Under the pieces are notes generated by a model. It ran no database searches. It was given only the letters and a program-made list of their open reading frames with translations, and had not been told where the DNA came from. Shown in pieces: positions 26,447 through 34,965 of a stretch of 50,276 nucleotides of DNA (its first letter is position 1; each line of letters opens with the position of its first letter). The position numbers and the translations under genes are program-made. This stretch comes from an uncultured Clostridium sp. (GTDB taxonomy: Bacteria > Bacillota > Clostridia > Clostridiales > Clostridiaceae), in NCBI GenBank assembly GCA_900547475.1, contig URGW01000028.1, positions 1 through 50,276 on the forward strand. The letters run 5' to 3'.

Positions 26447-27094
26447 TTATATTACGTAAGTATATACACAAATAAAATGACTTAAACTACCAAGTAATAT
26501 AAAGATATGGAATATTTCGTGAAATCCCCAATTACCTATAGTTAATTTTTTAGATTTAGTTGCATAAATAACTCCTCCAATTGTATAAAGAACACCACCA
26601 AGAACTAACCAAAATAAACTTATTCCAGGTAAAATAGCAGCTAAAGGTTTAAGCATAAACAAAGCAGCCCATCCCATTCCAATATACATTGCACTATCAA
26701 CCCAACAAGGGCAATTAAACCAACAAAGCTTAAATATAATTCCTGCAACAGCAAGAGTAATCATTATTACAAACATTGTAATGCCAAACTTGCCTCCAAT
26801 AGAAAGCAAACAGAATGGAGCATAAGATCCAGCAATTAAAACAAAAATCATTGAGTGATCAAGCTTTTTAAATGTATTAATTACCTTGTCATTAGACATT
26901 ATTCCATGATAGGTTCCAGAAGTTGTATATAAAAGAATTAAACTAATTCCAAAAATAGTTACAGATAATATTGCAATACTAGAAGAATTTGAAGATATAG
27001 ATTTAATTAACATTGCTATTAAAGCAAGTAAAGATAAGCCAGCTCCAGCAAAATGAGTAATAGAGTTAATAGGTTCTCTTAATTTTTTATACAT
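26447..27094 (-). CDS. Hemolysin III family membrane protein (PAQR/YqfA-like)
   Basis: Seven-helix membrane protein, 215 residues, of the hemolysin III (progestin/adiponectin receptor-like) superfamily. Family signs are the start REPINSITHFAGAGLSL, the SGTYHG segment in helix 2-3, and the C-terminal FHEIFHIFILLGSLSHFICV with metal-binding His residues. The name comes from a Bacillus cereus protein; most members are not toxins and are thought to be membrane hydrolases or homeostasis factors. The reading frame extends upstream to a TTG, but GGGAGG (27106-27111) supports the ATG at 27094. It is divergent from the DUF1836 gene, and both are preceded by the same palindrome. Confidence 0.88.
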   Translation of the reverse strand: MYKKLREPINSITHFAGAGLSLLALIAMLIKSISSNSSSIAILSVTIFGISLILLYTTSGTYHGIMSNDKVINTFKKLDHSMIFVLIAGSYAPFCLLSIGGKFGITMFVIMITLAVAGIIFKLCWFNCPCWVDSAMYIGMGWAALFMLKPLAAILPGISLFWLVLGGVLYTIGGVIYATKSKKLTIGNWGFHEIFHIFILLGSLSHFICVYTYVI

Positions 27095-27122
27095 ATAGAA
27101 AAACACCTCCCAATTCAATATG

Positions 27123-27137
27123 TAGTTATTAAAACTA
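27123..27137. promoter_or_regulatory. Operator-like palindrome before the hemolysin III gene
   Basis: TAGTTAT-T-AAAACTA, an imperfect 15-base palindrome 11 bases before the ribosome binding site of the minus-strand gene. It is part of an inverted repeat of about 24 bases shared with 27280-27303. Confidence 0.6.
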
Positions 27138-27285
27138 TATGATATTATATTAATATTATTTATTATATGTGCAAAAGAGTCAAAGTTTATAATAGGTGAT
27201 TTAAGGGAACTATCATTAATTACATTAAATATTCTTGCAAATATTAGTAAATACTATTATTATTAAATATAGAGATTGTATGATA

Positions 27286-27300
27286 TAGTTTTAAAAACTA
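27286..27300. promoter_or_regulatory. Operator-like palindrome before the DUF1836 gene
   Basis: Perfect 15-base palindrome TAGTTTT-A-AAAACTA, three bases before the GGAGG site. A TATGAT -10-like box is next to it (27279-27284). The same element in inverted orientation precedes the divergent gene. Confidence 0.65.
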
Positions 27301-27313
27301 CATGGAGGATGCT

Positions 27314-27886
27314 ATGGATATACTAGAAACATTAAATAGTTTGCAATTAGAAAGTAATATAAGGTTAGATGAAATACCAGAAATAGATTTATATATGGAT
27401 CAGGTGATACAGTTATTTGAATCGAAGTTAAGTAATCAAAAAAGGAACGAAGATGAAAAGATACTAACAAAAACCATGATTAATAATTATGCTAAAGGGA
27501 AATTATTATTACCAATAAAAAATAAGAAATATTCAAAAGAGCATATAATATTAATGTCTTTAATTTATAATTTAAAAGGGGCATTATCTATTAATGATAT
27601 AAAGCTTTCTTTAGATGAAATTATAAATAAATCAGTAGAGGAAAATTATCCATTAAGGGAATTATATTCTTGCTTTTTAGAAGAATGTGTAAATGATGAA
27701 AGTAATTTTAGAGAGGATGTTATTAATAAGATTAAAAATATAAATAATAAAATTGATAAAAATAAACTATTAAATAGTGAGTTTGAAAAAAGATTTTTAC
27801 TTTTATGTTCTTTAGTAAATATGAGTAATATGTATAGAAGGATGAGTGAGAAATTAATCGATGAGTTTTTCACTGAACAGGAGTAG
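27314..27886 (+). CDS. DUF1836 family protein, probable regulator
   Basis: Cytoplasmic protein of 190 residues. The segment from about residue 55 (MINNYAKGKLLLPIKNKKYSKEHIILM) is typical of DUF1836, a Firmicutes family with a MerR-like helix-turn-helix (the motif reading NYxKxxxLxxPxxKxYxxxHIxxL). I infer DNA binding. An in-frame ATG at 27302 overlaps GGAGG, so the ATG at 27314 (spacing 5) is the start. It is 3 bases before the ATPase gene and divergent from hemolysin III; matching palindromes stand before both starts, so autoregulation plus control of the neighbour is plausible. Confidence 0.75.
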   Translation: MDILETLNSLQLESNIRLDEIPEIDLYMDQVIQLFESKLSNQKRNEDEKILTKTMINNYAKGKLLLPIKNKKYSKEHIILMSLIYNLKGALSINDIKLSLDEIINKSVEENYPLRELYSCFLEECVNDESNFREDVINKIKNINNKIDKNKLLNSEFEKRFLLLCSLVNMSNMYRRMSEKLIDEFFTEQE

Positions 27887-27889
27887 TAT

Positions 27890-29584
27890 ATGAAAAATGC
27901 AAGTGATTTAAAAAGAGAACTAGATAGAATAAATGGACGAGGATATAAGTCATATAAAGATTTAGAAGGACAATATAAATTTCATAACTATATATTAAGC
28001 ATAGATCATGTTCAAGGAGATCCATTTGCATCACCATCAAGGGTTAGAGTAATAGTACAAAGTAGAGTTAATAAATTTCCAGGGCAATTATTTGATGTAA
28101 AATATAAAAAAATTGCATTAAGTGATTTTTTAACTAGATTGTTTAGTAAAAATATATATAAATATGGTGAAAAAATATTTGGTTCAGGTAAGAGTGGGCT
28201 TTTAGAAATAAGTAGATGTCCTCAACAAATATTAGAAAGAACTTCAATAGTGATAGATAGTGAAAAAATCGAAGCAAGATTTTATGTAGGTTTTCCTGCA
28301 AGGGGAAGAAGTGTATTGTCAGCTGAATTAGAAAAAATATTATTTAATATTTTACCTAACATAGTAGAGAATACTTTAATTTATACTAACATAAATAATA
28401 AAGCTTTAGAGGAAAGAATAAATTTAGTTCAAGATCAAGAATTTATTAGAGGTGAACTTAAAAAGCGAAAATTAGTTGCATTTGTAGCTAATAATTCTAC
28501 TTTGCCAAGAGAAAGTGGAGTTTCACAAAAACCATTAAAGGATGGAAAGAAATTTATATCACCTAAGGAATTAGAAATAGAGTTTAATACACCAAATAGA
28601 GGAACTATAAAAGGAATGGGAATACCAGAAGGAATAACACTTATAGTTGGTGGTGGATATCATGGTAAATCAACATTACTTAGAGCATTAGAACTTGGAG
28701 TATATAATCATATTGAGGGTGATGGTAGGGAATTTGTTATTACTGATGATAGTGCTTTAAAAGTTAGAGCTGAAGATGGAAGAGCAATAACTAAAACAGA
28801 TATATCATTATTTATAAATAATCTGCCTAATGGAAAAGATACAGTTAAGTTTTATACAGAAAATGCAAGTGGAAGTACATCTCAGGCAGCTAATATTGTT
28901 GAAGGAATTGAAAGTGGAACAAGAGTATTTTTAATAGATGAAGATACTTCAGCAACTAATTTTATGATTAGGGATAATATTATGCAACAGCTTGTGGCAA
29001 AGGATAAAGAACCAATAACTCCATTTATTGATGTTGCAAGAAGTCTTTATAATAAAAAAAGTATATCAACTATATTGGTTGCTGGGAGTTCAGGAGACTT
29101 TTTTGATATTGCAGATTTAGTTATTCAAATGGATAATTATGAACCATTTGAAGTTACAGAAAAGGCTAAGTCTTTAATTAAAGAAAATAATGAACATAGT
29201 AAAGATTTAGATATTAATATAAATTTTCATAGAGTAATACTTAAGGGAACTATAGAACCTGGACCAAAAGGGGTTAAGATAAAAACTTTAGGAAAGGATG
29301 GACTTTCTATCAATAGAGAGAATATAGATTTAAGAGCTGTTGAGCAGATTGTAGATGCTGAGCAATTAAATACTATAGGTGCAATAATGAAATATGTTGA
29401 AAACAACTTAATGGGAAAAAACTTAACTTTAATTGAAATTACAGATAAAATAATTAATCAAATAAATAATAATCTTATTAATATTGATAATACAAAAGGT
29501 GGATATGGAAGTTTAGCTACTGTAAGGAAACAAGAATTAATAAGTGCCTATAATAGATTTAGAAAACTAAAAATTAAAAATTAA
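27890..29584 (+). CDS. ABC-class ATPase domain protein (PF09818 type)
   Basis: Predicted ATPase of 564 residues with unknown role. It matches the 'predicted ATPase of the ABC class' family by its N-terminal block (LDRINGRGYKSYKDLEG, then FHNYILSIDHVQGDPFASPSRVR), Walker A IVGGGYHGKSTLL near residue 250, a serine-rich segment ASGSTSQAANI in the place of a signature, and Walker B-like TRVFLIDEDTSATNFM. There is no transmembrane domain and no partner permease. AGGAG in the end of the DUF1836 gene serves as its ribosome binding site, so the two are coupled. A DUF1836-ATPase operon next to hemolysin III suggests a common response, cause unknown. Confidence 0.85.
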   Translation: MKNASDLKRELDRINGRGYKSYKDLEGQYKFHNYILSIDHVQGDPFASPSRVRVIVQSRVNKFPGQLFDVKYKKIALSDFLTRLFSKNIYKYGEKIFGSGKSGLLEISRCPQQILERTSIVIDSEKIEARFYVGFPARGRSVLSAELEKILFNILPNIVENTLIYTNINNKALEERINLVQDQEFIRGELKKRKLVAFVANNSTLPRESGVSQKPLKDGKKFISPKELEIEFNTPNRGTIKGMGIPEGITLIVGGGYHGKSTLLRALELGVYNHIEGDGREFVITDDSALKVRAEDGRAITKTDISLFINNLPNGKDTVKFYTENASGSTSQAANIVEGIESGTRVFLIDEDTSATNFMIRDNIMQQLVAKDKEPITPFIDVARSLYNKKSISTILVAGSSGDFFDIADLVIQMDNYEPFEVTEKAKSLIKENNEHSKDLDININFHRVILKGTIEPGPKGVKIKTLGKDGLSINRENIDLRAVEQIVDAEQLNTIGAIMKYVENNLMGKNLTLIEITDKIINQINNNLINIDNTKGGYGSLATVRKQELISAYNRFRKLKIKN

Positions 29585-29668
29585 TTACAAAATTTATTTT
29601 AAATTAAATAAATTTTTAAAAATGTAAAAAATAACTAGAATATTTTTAGAAGATGTGGTAATATTAAC

Positions 29669-29692
29669 ATTGTAAAGTAAATAATTTACAAT
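29669..29692. repeat. Palindrome before tRNA-Glu
   Basis: Perfect 8-base inverted arms ATTGTAAA and TTTACAAT, eight bases apart, ending directly at the first base of the tRNA. No convincing -35/-10 pair is seen outside it. Confidence 0.7.
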
Positions 29693-29767
29693 GGCTTGTT
29701 GGTCAAGAGGTCAAGACGTCACCCTCTCACGGTGAAATCAGGGGTTCGATTCCCCTACAGGTCACCA
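29693..29767 (+). tRNA. tRNA-Glu(CTC)
   Basis: 75 bases with encoded CCA. Anticodon stem TCACC/GGTGA with loop CTCTCAC (anticodon CTC), T arm GGGGTTCGATTCCCC. The acceptor GGCTTGT pairs with ACAGGTC including two G-U pairs. The CTC anticodon is the minor glutamate isoacceptor in such AT-rich genomes. Confidence 0.9.
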
Positions 29768-29779
29768 TATCAATGATTT

Positions 29780-29811
29780 AGGAGTTAAACATTATGTTTA
29801 CTCCTTTTTTT
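29780..29811 (+). terminator. Terminator of tRNA-Glu
   Basis: AGGAGTTAAAC pairs with GTTTACTCCT with one bulged T, followed by seven T. Confidence 0.88.
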
Positions 29812-29825
29812 ATTTAAACTAAAAT

Positions 29826-29848
29826 AAGCTGCCTTAAAAAGACAGCTT
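29826..29848 (-). terminator. Terminator of the YjiH-like gene
   Basis: AAGCTGCCTT pairs with AAGACAGCTT (one mismatch, 4-base loop). On the minus strand ATTTTAGTTT follows. Confidence 0.7.
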
Positions 29849-29855
29849 AAGTATT

Positions 29856-31229
29856 TTAATAAATAAAATTTGCAATTAAAACTATAACAGGTAAAGTTAT
29901 TAATGTTCTTTCTATAAATATTACAATCAGTTCTTTTATGTTTACTGGAATCTTTGATCCAAGTAAAACACCACCAACTTCAGACATATATATAAGCTGA
30001 GTTACAGATACTGCAGCAACTATAAATCTTGTCATTTCACTAGTTATTGTTGTTGAAGCAACAACTGAAGGTAATAGCATATCAGCAAAACCAACAACTA
30101 ATGTTTGAGAAGCTTGAAGAGCTTCAGGTACTTGTAATAAATGTAGTATTGGAACAAATGGTAATCCTAAAATTTTAAATACTGGAGTATAAGTAGCTAT
30201 TATAAGAGCTATTGTTGCCATACACATAACAACAGGAAGAACTCCAATCCACATCTCTAAAACATTTTTAGTACCTTCAGCAAAGAATTCACTTATACTA
30301 GAGTTTTTTCTTGCTTTTATTATGGCCTGTTCATATCCCCACGATAAAGCAGTATATCCTTCAGGAATAGATTCATCTAATTTTTTAGTTTTACCATTGT
30401 AATAAGTATCTTTCTTTTTTGATAATGGATAAATTCTTGGAACTATTATTGCTGCAACTATACCAGCAAATGTAACAGTTAGATAGAATGGTACAAACAT
30501 ATTTCCAAGTCCAACGGTATTTATTACGATTAAACTAAATGTAATTGAAACTGCAGAGAATGTAGTACTTATGGTAGCAGCCTCTCTTTCAGTATAAAAT
30601 CCATCTTCATATTGTTTGTTAGTTAACATTATCCCTAAGGTACCATCACCTAACCAAGAAGTAATACAGTCGATTGATGAACGACCAGGTAACTTAAATA
30701 ATGGTCTCATTACTTTTGTCAATAAAGCACCAAAAAACTCTAGTAATCCAAAGTTAAGCAATAATGGTAAAAATAATCCTGCAAATAAAAATATAGAAAA
30801 TAATACAGTTAAAAGATCATGTAATACAAATGAACCAGTATCTAAACTTATTATCATTTCAAGCCCTATTTGAAATGCTGCAAGAACACCAAATATTCCG
30901 CCAATAACTCTAGATGTTAACCATAAAGGTGTAGTATTAAAAAGTGAGTTTAATAGTTTATTATTAGTGATAAACTTAGGTTTAAATAATGTAGTTACTA
31001 AACTAAGTATAGCTGATATAACTAGTGTTCCAGTAATTATATATACTAGATATTCACCAAGAAAATCTACTAACATTCCAGAAAGAATAGCAATTGGAAT
31101 TGTTACATCACCTTCGTGTTTTATTGGAATTATGAATAATAAAATACCAATTATAGAAGGAATTATAAACTTTAAATTATCTTTTAAGGTAATTTTATTA
31201 TTAAATGGTTTAAATTTTGAAATTTCCAT
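29856..31229 (-). CDS. YjiH-like membrane protein with nucleoside-recognition (Gate) domain
   Basis: Integral membrane protein of 457 residues with about ten hydrophobic segments. The order of segments (IPIAILSGMLVDFLGEYLVY; SWLGDGTLGIMLTNKQYEDGFYTEREAATISTTFS; the last third with FIVAAVSVTQLIYMSEVGGVLLGS) fits the YjiH family with a Gate domain, related to nucleoside-transporter-like SpmA/FeoB gates. The SWLGD...EREAA stretch is the most conserved part. The transported molecule is unknown. AAAGGAG stands before the ATG. It is divergent from proBA with about 300 bases between them. Confidence 0.82.
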   Translation of the reverse strand: MEISKFKPFNNKITLKDNLKFIIPSIIGILLFIIPIKHEGDVTIPIAILSGMLVDFLGEYLVYIITGTLVISAILSLVTTLFKPKFITNNKLLNSLFNTTPLWLTSRVIGGIFGVLAAFQIGLEMIISLDTGSFVLHDLLTVLFSIFLFAGLFLPLLLNFGLLEFFGALLTKVMRPLFKLPGRSSIDCITSWLGDGTLGIMLTNKQYEDGFYTEREAATISTTFSAVSITFSLIVINTVGLGNMFVPFYLTVTFAGIVAAIIVPRIYPLSKKKDTYYNGKTKKLDESIPEGYTALSWGYEQAIIKARKNSSISEFFAEGTKNVLEMWIGVLPVVMCMATIALIIATYTPVFKILGLPFVPILHLLQVPEALQASQTLVVGFADMLLPSVVASTTITSEMTRFIVAAVSVTQLIYMSEVGGVLLGSKIPVNIKELIVIFIERTLITLPVIVLIANFIY

Positions 31230-31525
31230 TTTGTCTCCTTTGTATTTATGAATATAAATTTTTATAATTATTCATCTACGTTCATTTTAAATAGAAGAAT
31301 ATTAAAAATCAATACTTTTTATGCATAAAAGACTAGGAAAAGCTTGTAAAATTTAATTTTTATGCAAAACTATTAAGTTTTATAAAAATTTTATTCAATT
31401 TTATAGTTGAAAATCGTTTTAAAAGGAATATAAGGGGATAAATGTAAAGATAATTTTTATGGTAAATAGCAATAAAGATAATTATAATATAAAAATAACA
31501 AGATAAGATTAGGGAGATGAGTGAA
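31230..31525. other. Intergenic region between YjiH-like gene and proB
   Basis: About 296 very AT-rich bases without an ORF. TTTTTATGCA occurs twice (about 31317 and 31364) around an AT-rich stretch. No T-box or riboswitch core is recognised. Confidence 0.5.
31407..31434 (+). promoter_or_regulatory. Possible promoter of proBA
   Basis: TTGAAA (31407-31412), 16-base spacer, TATAAG (31429-31434), about 90 bases before the proB start. Confidence 0.45.
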
Positions 31526-32332
31526 ATGGATTATAGGGAGCAAATAACAGAATGTAATAGAATAGTAGTTAAAGTAGGAACATCTACTCTTACTTATAAT
31601 AATGGAAATATAAATTTAACAAGAATAGAAAAATTAACAAGAGTGTTATCAGATTTAATGAATTCAGGAAAAGAAGTAGTACTTGTTACATCAGGAGCTG
31701 TTGGTGTTGGGGTTAATAAATTAAAATTAAAAGAAAAACCAACTAGTATAAAAGAAAAACAAGCTGTAGCAGCAGTAGGTCAATGTGAACTTATGCATAT
31801 ATATAGTAAATTTTTTGGAGAATATAGTCATATTGTTGGTCAAGTTCTTTTAACAAGAGATGTTGTTGAAGATGATCATATAAGAGAGAATGTTGTTAAT
31901 ACATTTGAAACTTTATTAGAAAATGGAATAATACCAATAGTTAATGAAAATGATACTGTTGCCATAGATGAAATAGAAAACATAGTTAGATTTGGTGATA
32001 ATGATAATTTATCTGCTATAGTTGCACAATTAGTATCGGCTGATTTGTTAATTATATTATCAGATATAGATGGATTTTATGATTCAGATCCAAGAAAGAA
32101 TCCAAATTCTAAGCTTATAAAGACTGTAGAAGAAATTACACCAGAATTAGAAGCATGTGCTGGTGGAGCTGGAAGTTCACTTGGAACTGGGGGAATGGCT
32201 ACAAAGTTAACTGCGGCAAAAAGAGCTATAAATGCAGGCTGTAATATGATATTAGCTAATGGAGATAATCCGTCAATATTATTAGATATTACTGAGGGAA
32301 AAGAAATTGGAACATTGTTTATAAAAAAATAA
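31526..32332 (+). CDS. proB: Glutamate 5-kinase
   Basis: Phosphorylates L-glutamate to glutamyl 5-phosphate, the first step of proline synthesis. It has 268 residues: an amino acid kinase domain only, with no C-terminal PUA domain, as in the short form. VVKVGTSTLTY, VTSGAVGVGV, PIVNENDTVA and the GTGGMATKLTAAKRA loop are all visible. An ATG at 31517 directly follows AGGGAG and cannot be used efficiently; the ATG at 31526, nine bases away, is chosen. The gene is followed by proA 24 bases later. Confidence 0.96.
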   Translation: MDYREQITECNRIVVKVGTSTLTYNNGNINLTRIEKLTRVLSDLMNSGKEVVLVTSGAVGVGVNKLKLKEKPTSIKEKQAVAAVGQCELMHIYSKFFGEYSHIVGQVLLTRDVVEDDHIRENVVNTFETLLENGIIPIVNENDTVAIDEIENIVRFGDNDNLSAIVAQLVSADLLIILSDIDGFYDSDPRKNPNSKLIKTVEEITPELEACAGGAGSSLGTGGMATKLTAAKRAINAGCNMILANGDNPSILLDITEGKEIGTLFIKK

Positions 32333-32356
32333 TTATAAGAGGGGAGTTAAAGAATA

Positions 32357-33601
32357 ATGAGTGAATTAATTATTAAAGGAAAAAAATCTAAAGAAGTTTC
32401 TTTTATATTAGGAAATTTAAGTACAGGGGAAAAAAATAAAGCCTTAAATACAATGGCAGATTTTTTAGTTAATAATAAAGAAGAAATTATTAATGCAAAT
32501 AAAATAGATTTACAGGCAGCGGTTGAGAAGGGAACATCTAAATCTATGCTTGATAGATTAACATTAAATGAAGAAAGAATAGAAGGTATGGCTAATGGAT
32601 TAAGACAAGTAGCAGCGCTTCCAGATCCTGTTGGGGAAGTTTTAGGAATGTGGAATAGACCTAATGGGTTACAAATAGGACAAAAAAGAGTTCCTTTAGG
32701 AGTTATAGGAATAATATATGAAGCAAGACCAAATGTAACAAGTGATGCCGCAGGGCTTTGTTTTAAAGCTGGAAATACAGTTATTTTAAGAGGTGGAAGT
32801 GAGGCTATTAATTCTAACAAGGCTATAGTTAAAGTTTTAAGAGCAGGCCTTAAAGCTGTAAGTCTTCCAGAGGATGCAATTCAATTAATAGAAGATACTA
32901 GCAGAGAAGTTGCAACTGAAATGATGAAATTAAAAGAATATATAGATGTCTTAATTCCAAGAGGTGGAGCAGGACTTATCCAAGCTGTAGTTAAAAATGC
33001 AACTGTACCTGTAATTGAAACTGGAACAGGTAACTGTCATATATATGTTGATGAATATGCTGATTTTGAAATGGCTAAAAATATAGTATTAAATGCAAAA
33101 ACTTCAAGACCATCTGTATGTAATGCAGCTGAAAAGTTATTAGTTCATGAAAAAATAGCTAATGAATTTATGCCAATAATTTTAAGTGCCTTAAAAGAAA
33201 AAGAAGTAGAAGTAAGAGGAGATGAATCTTCTATTGTTTATGATTCAACAATAATAAAAGCTAATGATGAAGAATGGTATAACGAATATTTAGATTATAA
33301 AATTGGGTTAAAGGTAGTTAAGAGTATAGATGAAGCTATTAATATAATCAATGAGTTTGGTTCAGGGCACTCTGAAGCTATAGTTACTAAAGATTATGCA
33401 AGTTCACAAAAGTTTTTACAAAAGGTAGATGCAGCAGCTGTTTATGTAAATGCATCAACTAGATTTACTGATGGTGAAGAGTTTGGCTTTGGAGCAGAAA
33501 TAGGAATTAGTACTCAAAAGCTTCATGCAAGAGGACCTATGGGACTTAAGGAACTTACTACTATAAAATATATTATTTATGGAAATGGACAAATTAGATA
33601 A
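32357..33601 (+). CDS. proA: Gamma-glutamyl phosphate reductase
   Basis: NADPH-dependent reductase producing glutamate 5-semialdehyde from the unstable ProB product, with which it probably channels. It has 414 residues of the aldehyde dehydrogenase fold. GVIGIIYEARPNVT and GNTVILRGGSEA belong to the cofactor-binding part; the catalytic Cys is in SRPSVCNAAEKLL. GGGGAG precedes the ATG. No proC is present in the window, so the last proline step is encoded elsewhere. Confidence 0.97.
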   Translation: MSELIIKGKKSKEVSFILGNLSTGEKNKALNTMADFLVNNKEEIINANKIDLQAAVEKGTSKSMLDRLTLNEERIEGMANGLRQVAALPDPVGEVLGMWNRPNGLQIGQKRVPLGVIGIIYEARPNVTSDAAGLCFKAGNTVILRGGSEAINSNKAIVKVLRAGLKAVSLPEDAIQLIEDTSREVATEMMKLKEYIDVLIPRGGAGLIQAVVKNATVPVIETGTGNCHIYVDEYADFEMAKNIVLNAKTSRPSVCNAAEKLLVHEKIANEFMPIILSALKEKEVEVRGDESSIVYDSTIIKANDEEWYNEYLDYKIGLKVVKSIDEAINIINEFGSGHSEAIVTKDYASSQKFLQKVDAAAVYVNASTRFTDGEEFGFGAEIGISTQKLHARGPMGLKELTTIKYIIYGNGQIR

Positions 33602-33602
33602 A

Positions 33603-33695
33603 TGAAGAGAATAGAGAGTTTTATAAGTGAAAGTCCAAATTTTAATTTGGGTACTTGAACTTACTCCTATGAGTGAAGCGAATAGAGAGTTTCAT
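33603..33695 (+). repeat. Duplicated 22-base element flanking hairpins, proA-GNAT gap
   Basis: TGAAG(A/C)GAATAGAGAGTTT(T/C)AT occurs at 33603-33624 and 33674-33695 with two differences. Between them CCAAAT/ATTTGG (33635-33640 with 33645-33650) and CTTACTC/GAGTGAAG form hairpins with small bulges. No T-tract follows, so it is not a normal terminator. Confidence 0.6.
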
Positions 33696-33718
33696 ATAAT
33701 AAAAGGAGGGAGAACATT

Positions 33719-34165
33719 ATGAATTTCGAAATAAAGAAGTTTAATGAATTAACAGTTGATGAGATGTATGAAATTTCAAAATCAAGATTCGAAGTTTTTG
33801 TTTGCGAACAGGAAATTACTGAAGAGCAGGACTTTGATGATAAGGATAAGGTATGTCATCATGTAATGTTAAAGGAGAATGGAAGAGTTGTTGCTTACAG
33901 TAGAATTTTACCTAAGGGAATTGGATATGAGAATATCTCAATAGGTAGAGTTTTAGTGCTTAGTAGCCATAGAAGAAAAGGTATAGCACAAAATATGATG
34001 AAAGCATGTTTAGAATTTATTAAAAATAATTTAGATGAAAATGTAGTTGTATTATCTGCGCAGGAGTATGTAAAAGAAATGTATTCAAGTGTAGGATTTA
34101 AAGTTATATCTGATACTTATAATGAAGTAAATATTCCTCATGTTAAGATGAAAATAGAATTATAA
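33719..34165 (+). CDS. GNAT-family N-acetyltransferase, ElaA-like
   Basis: Acetyl-CoA-dependent acetyltransferase, 148 residues. The start FEIKKFNELTVDEMYEISKSRFEVFVCEQ followed by EEQDFDDKD is typical of the ElaA/YjcF branch. The acetyl-CoA-binding segment is IGRVLVLSSHRRKGIAQNMM (RRKGIA = RxxGxx). The substrate is unknown. AAAGGAGGG is before the ATG. The gene is behind proBA but separated by a structured repeat, so cotranscription is uncertain. Confidence 0.85.
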   Translation: MNFEIKKFNELTVDEMYEISKSRFEVFVCEQEITEEQDFDDKDKVCHHVMLKENGRVVAYSRILPKGIGYENISIGRVLVLSSHRRKGIAQNMMKACLEFIKNNLDENVVVLSAQEYVKEMYSSVGFKVISDTYNEVNIPHVKMKIEL

Positions 34166-34235
34166 AAAATAGTGTACAAATACAGAAGGCAATACATATC
34201 ATATAGTAGTATAAATAGTCGAGAAGGAATAATAT

Positions 34236-34832
34236 ATGGCCTATGTATTGATTTTTTGTTTAATAATAGTACTAATTGTTCTTGAGATTTTAGTATCAAT
34301 GGATAGATATGGTCAAAGGTACATTTTAGACATGAAAGATCTTCCGATAGATTGTGATGCAGTAATTGTTTTAGGTGCTGGAGTAAGGCCGGATGGAAAG
34401 CCATGTGATATATTAGTAGATAGGTTAGATACTGGTGCTAAAGTATATGTAAGAAGAATTAGTAAAACAATTTTATTGACTGGAGAGAATAGTGGAGAAA
34501 GTTATAATGAGCTTAAGGTTATGAAAAATTGGATTATGAATAATTATACTGAAGTAAATGTAAAAGAACAGGATTTACTTATTGATAATTGTGGATTTTG
34601 TACATTTGATAGTATATATAGGGCCAAAACTATATTTAATATAAAAAGTGCAATAATATCAACAAATAGATATCATTTACCTAGGGCTATATATATTGCA
34701 AGAAGACTAGGTATTGATGCTTATGGTATTGCTTCTGATATGAGAGAATACGATAGGATGAAAAAATATAAAAGAAGAGAGTTATTAGCACAAATTAAAG
34801 ATTTCTTTTTATGCCTTATAAGGATACATTAG
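34236..34832 (+). CDS. SanA/YdcF-like DUF218 membrane-anchored protein
   Basis: Protein of 198 residues: one N-terminal helix (VLIFCLIIVLIVLEILV) and an exposed DUF218 domain with the signature DAVIVLGAGVRPDGKP, an LLTGENSGESYNELKVMKNW stretch, the invariant TFDSIYRAK and TNRYHLPRAIYIARRLG. SanA in E. coli affects envelope permeability to vancomycin; biochemical activity in the family is not settled. AAGGA precedes the ATG. The stop codon is in the loop of its own terminator hairpin. Confidence 0.87.
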   Translation: MAYVLIFCLIIVLIVLEILVSMDRYGQRYILDMKDLPIDCDAVIVLGAGVRPDGKPCDILVDRLDTGAKVYVRRISKTILLTGENSGESYNELKVMKNWIMNNYTEVNVKEQDLLIDNCGFCTFDSIYRAKTIFNIKSAIISTNRYHLPRAIYIARRLGIDAYGIASDMREYDRMKKYKRRELLAQIKDFFLCLIRIH

Positions 34833-34857
34833 TATGTATCTTTATAAGGTTATTTTT
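34814..34857 (+). terminator. Terminator overlapping the end of the SanA-like gene
   Basis: 16-bp stem, 34814-34829 with 34834-34849, one G-U pair, and loop TAGT holding the stop codon, then TTATTTTTAA. Confidence 0.9.
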
Positions 34858-34965
34858 AATAGTTTTATTATTTTCTTATGGCATTAATTTAATTACTGCT
34901 ATAATTATTAAAAACAAAGTATAATTTTTTTGTTATAAAAATAAAAGATAAATTAGGAGAGCATT

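Noticed and set aside
26447..27094. Toxin call for the hemolysin III protein.
   Set aside because: Family members are mostly chromosomal membrane proteins without shown cytolytic role; the name alone does not support virulence.
32347..32820. 157-codon frame on the minus strand opposite proA.
   Set aside because: Antisense to conserved proA sequence with no supporting start site; composition typical of a shadow frame.
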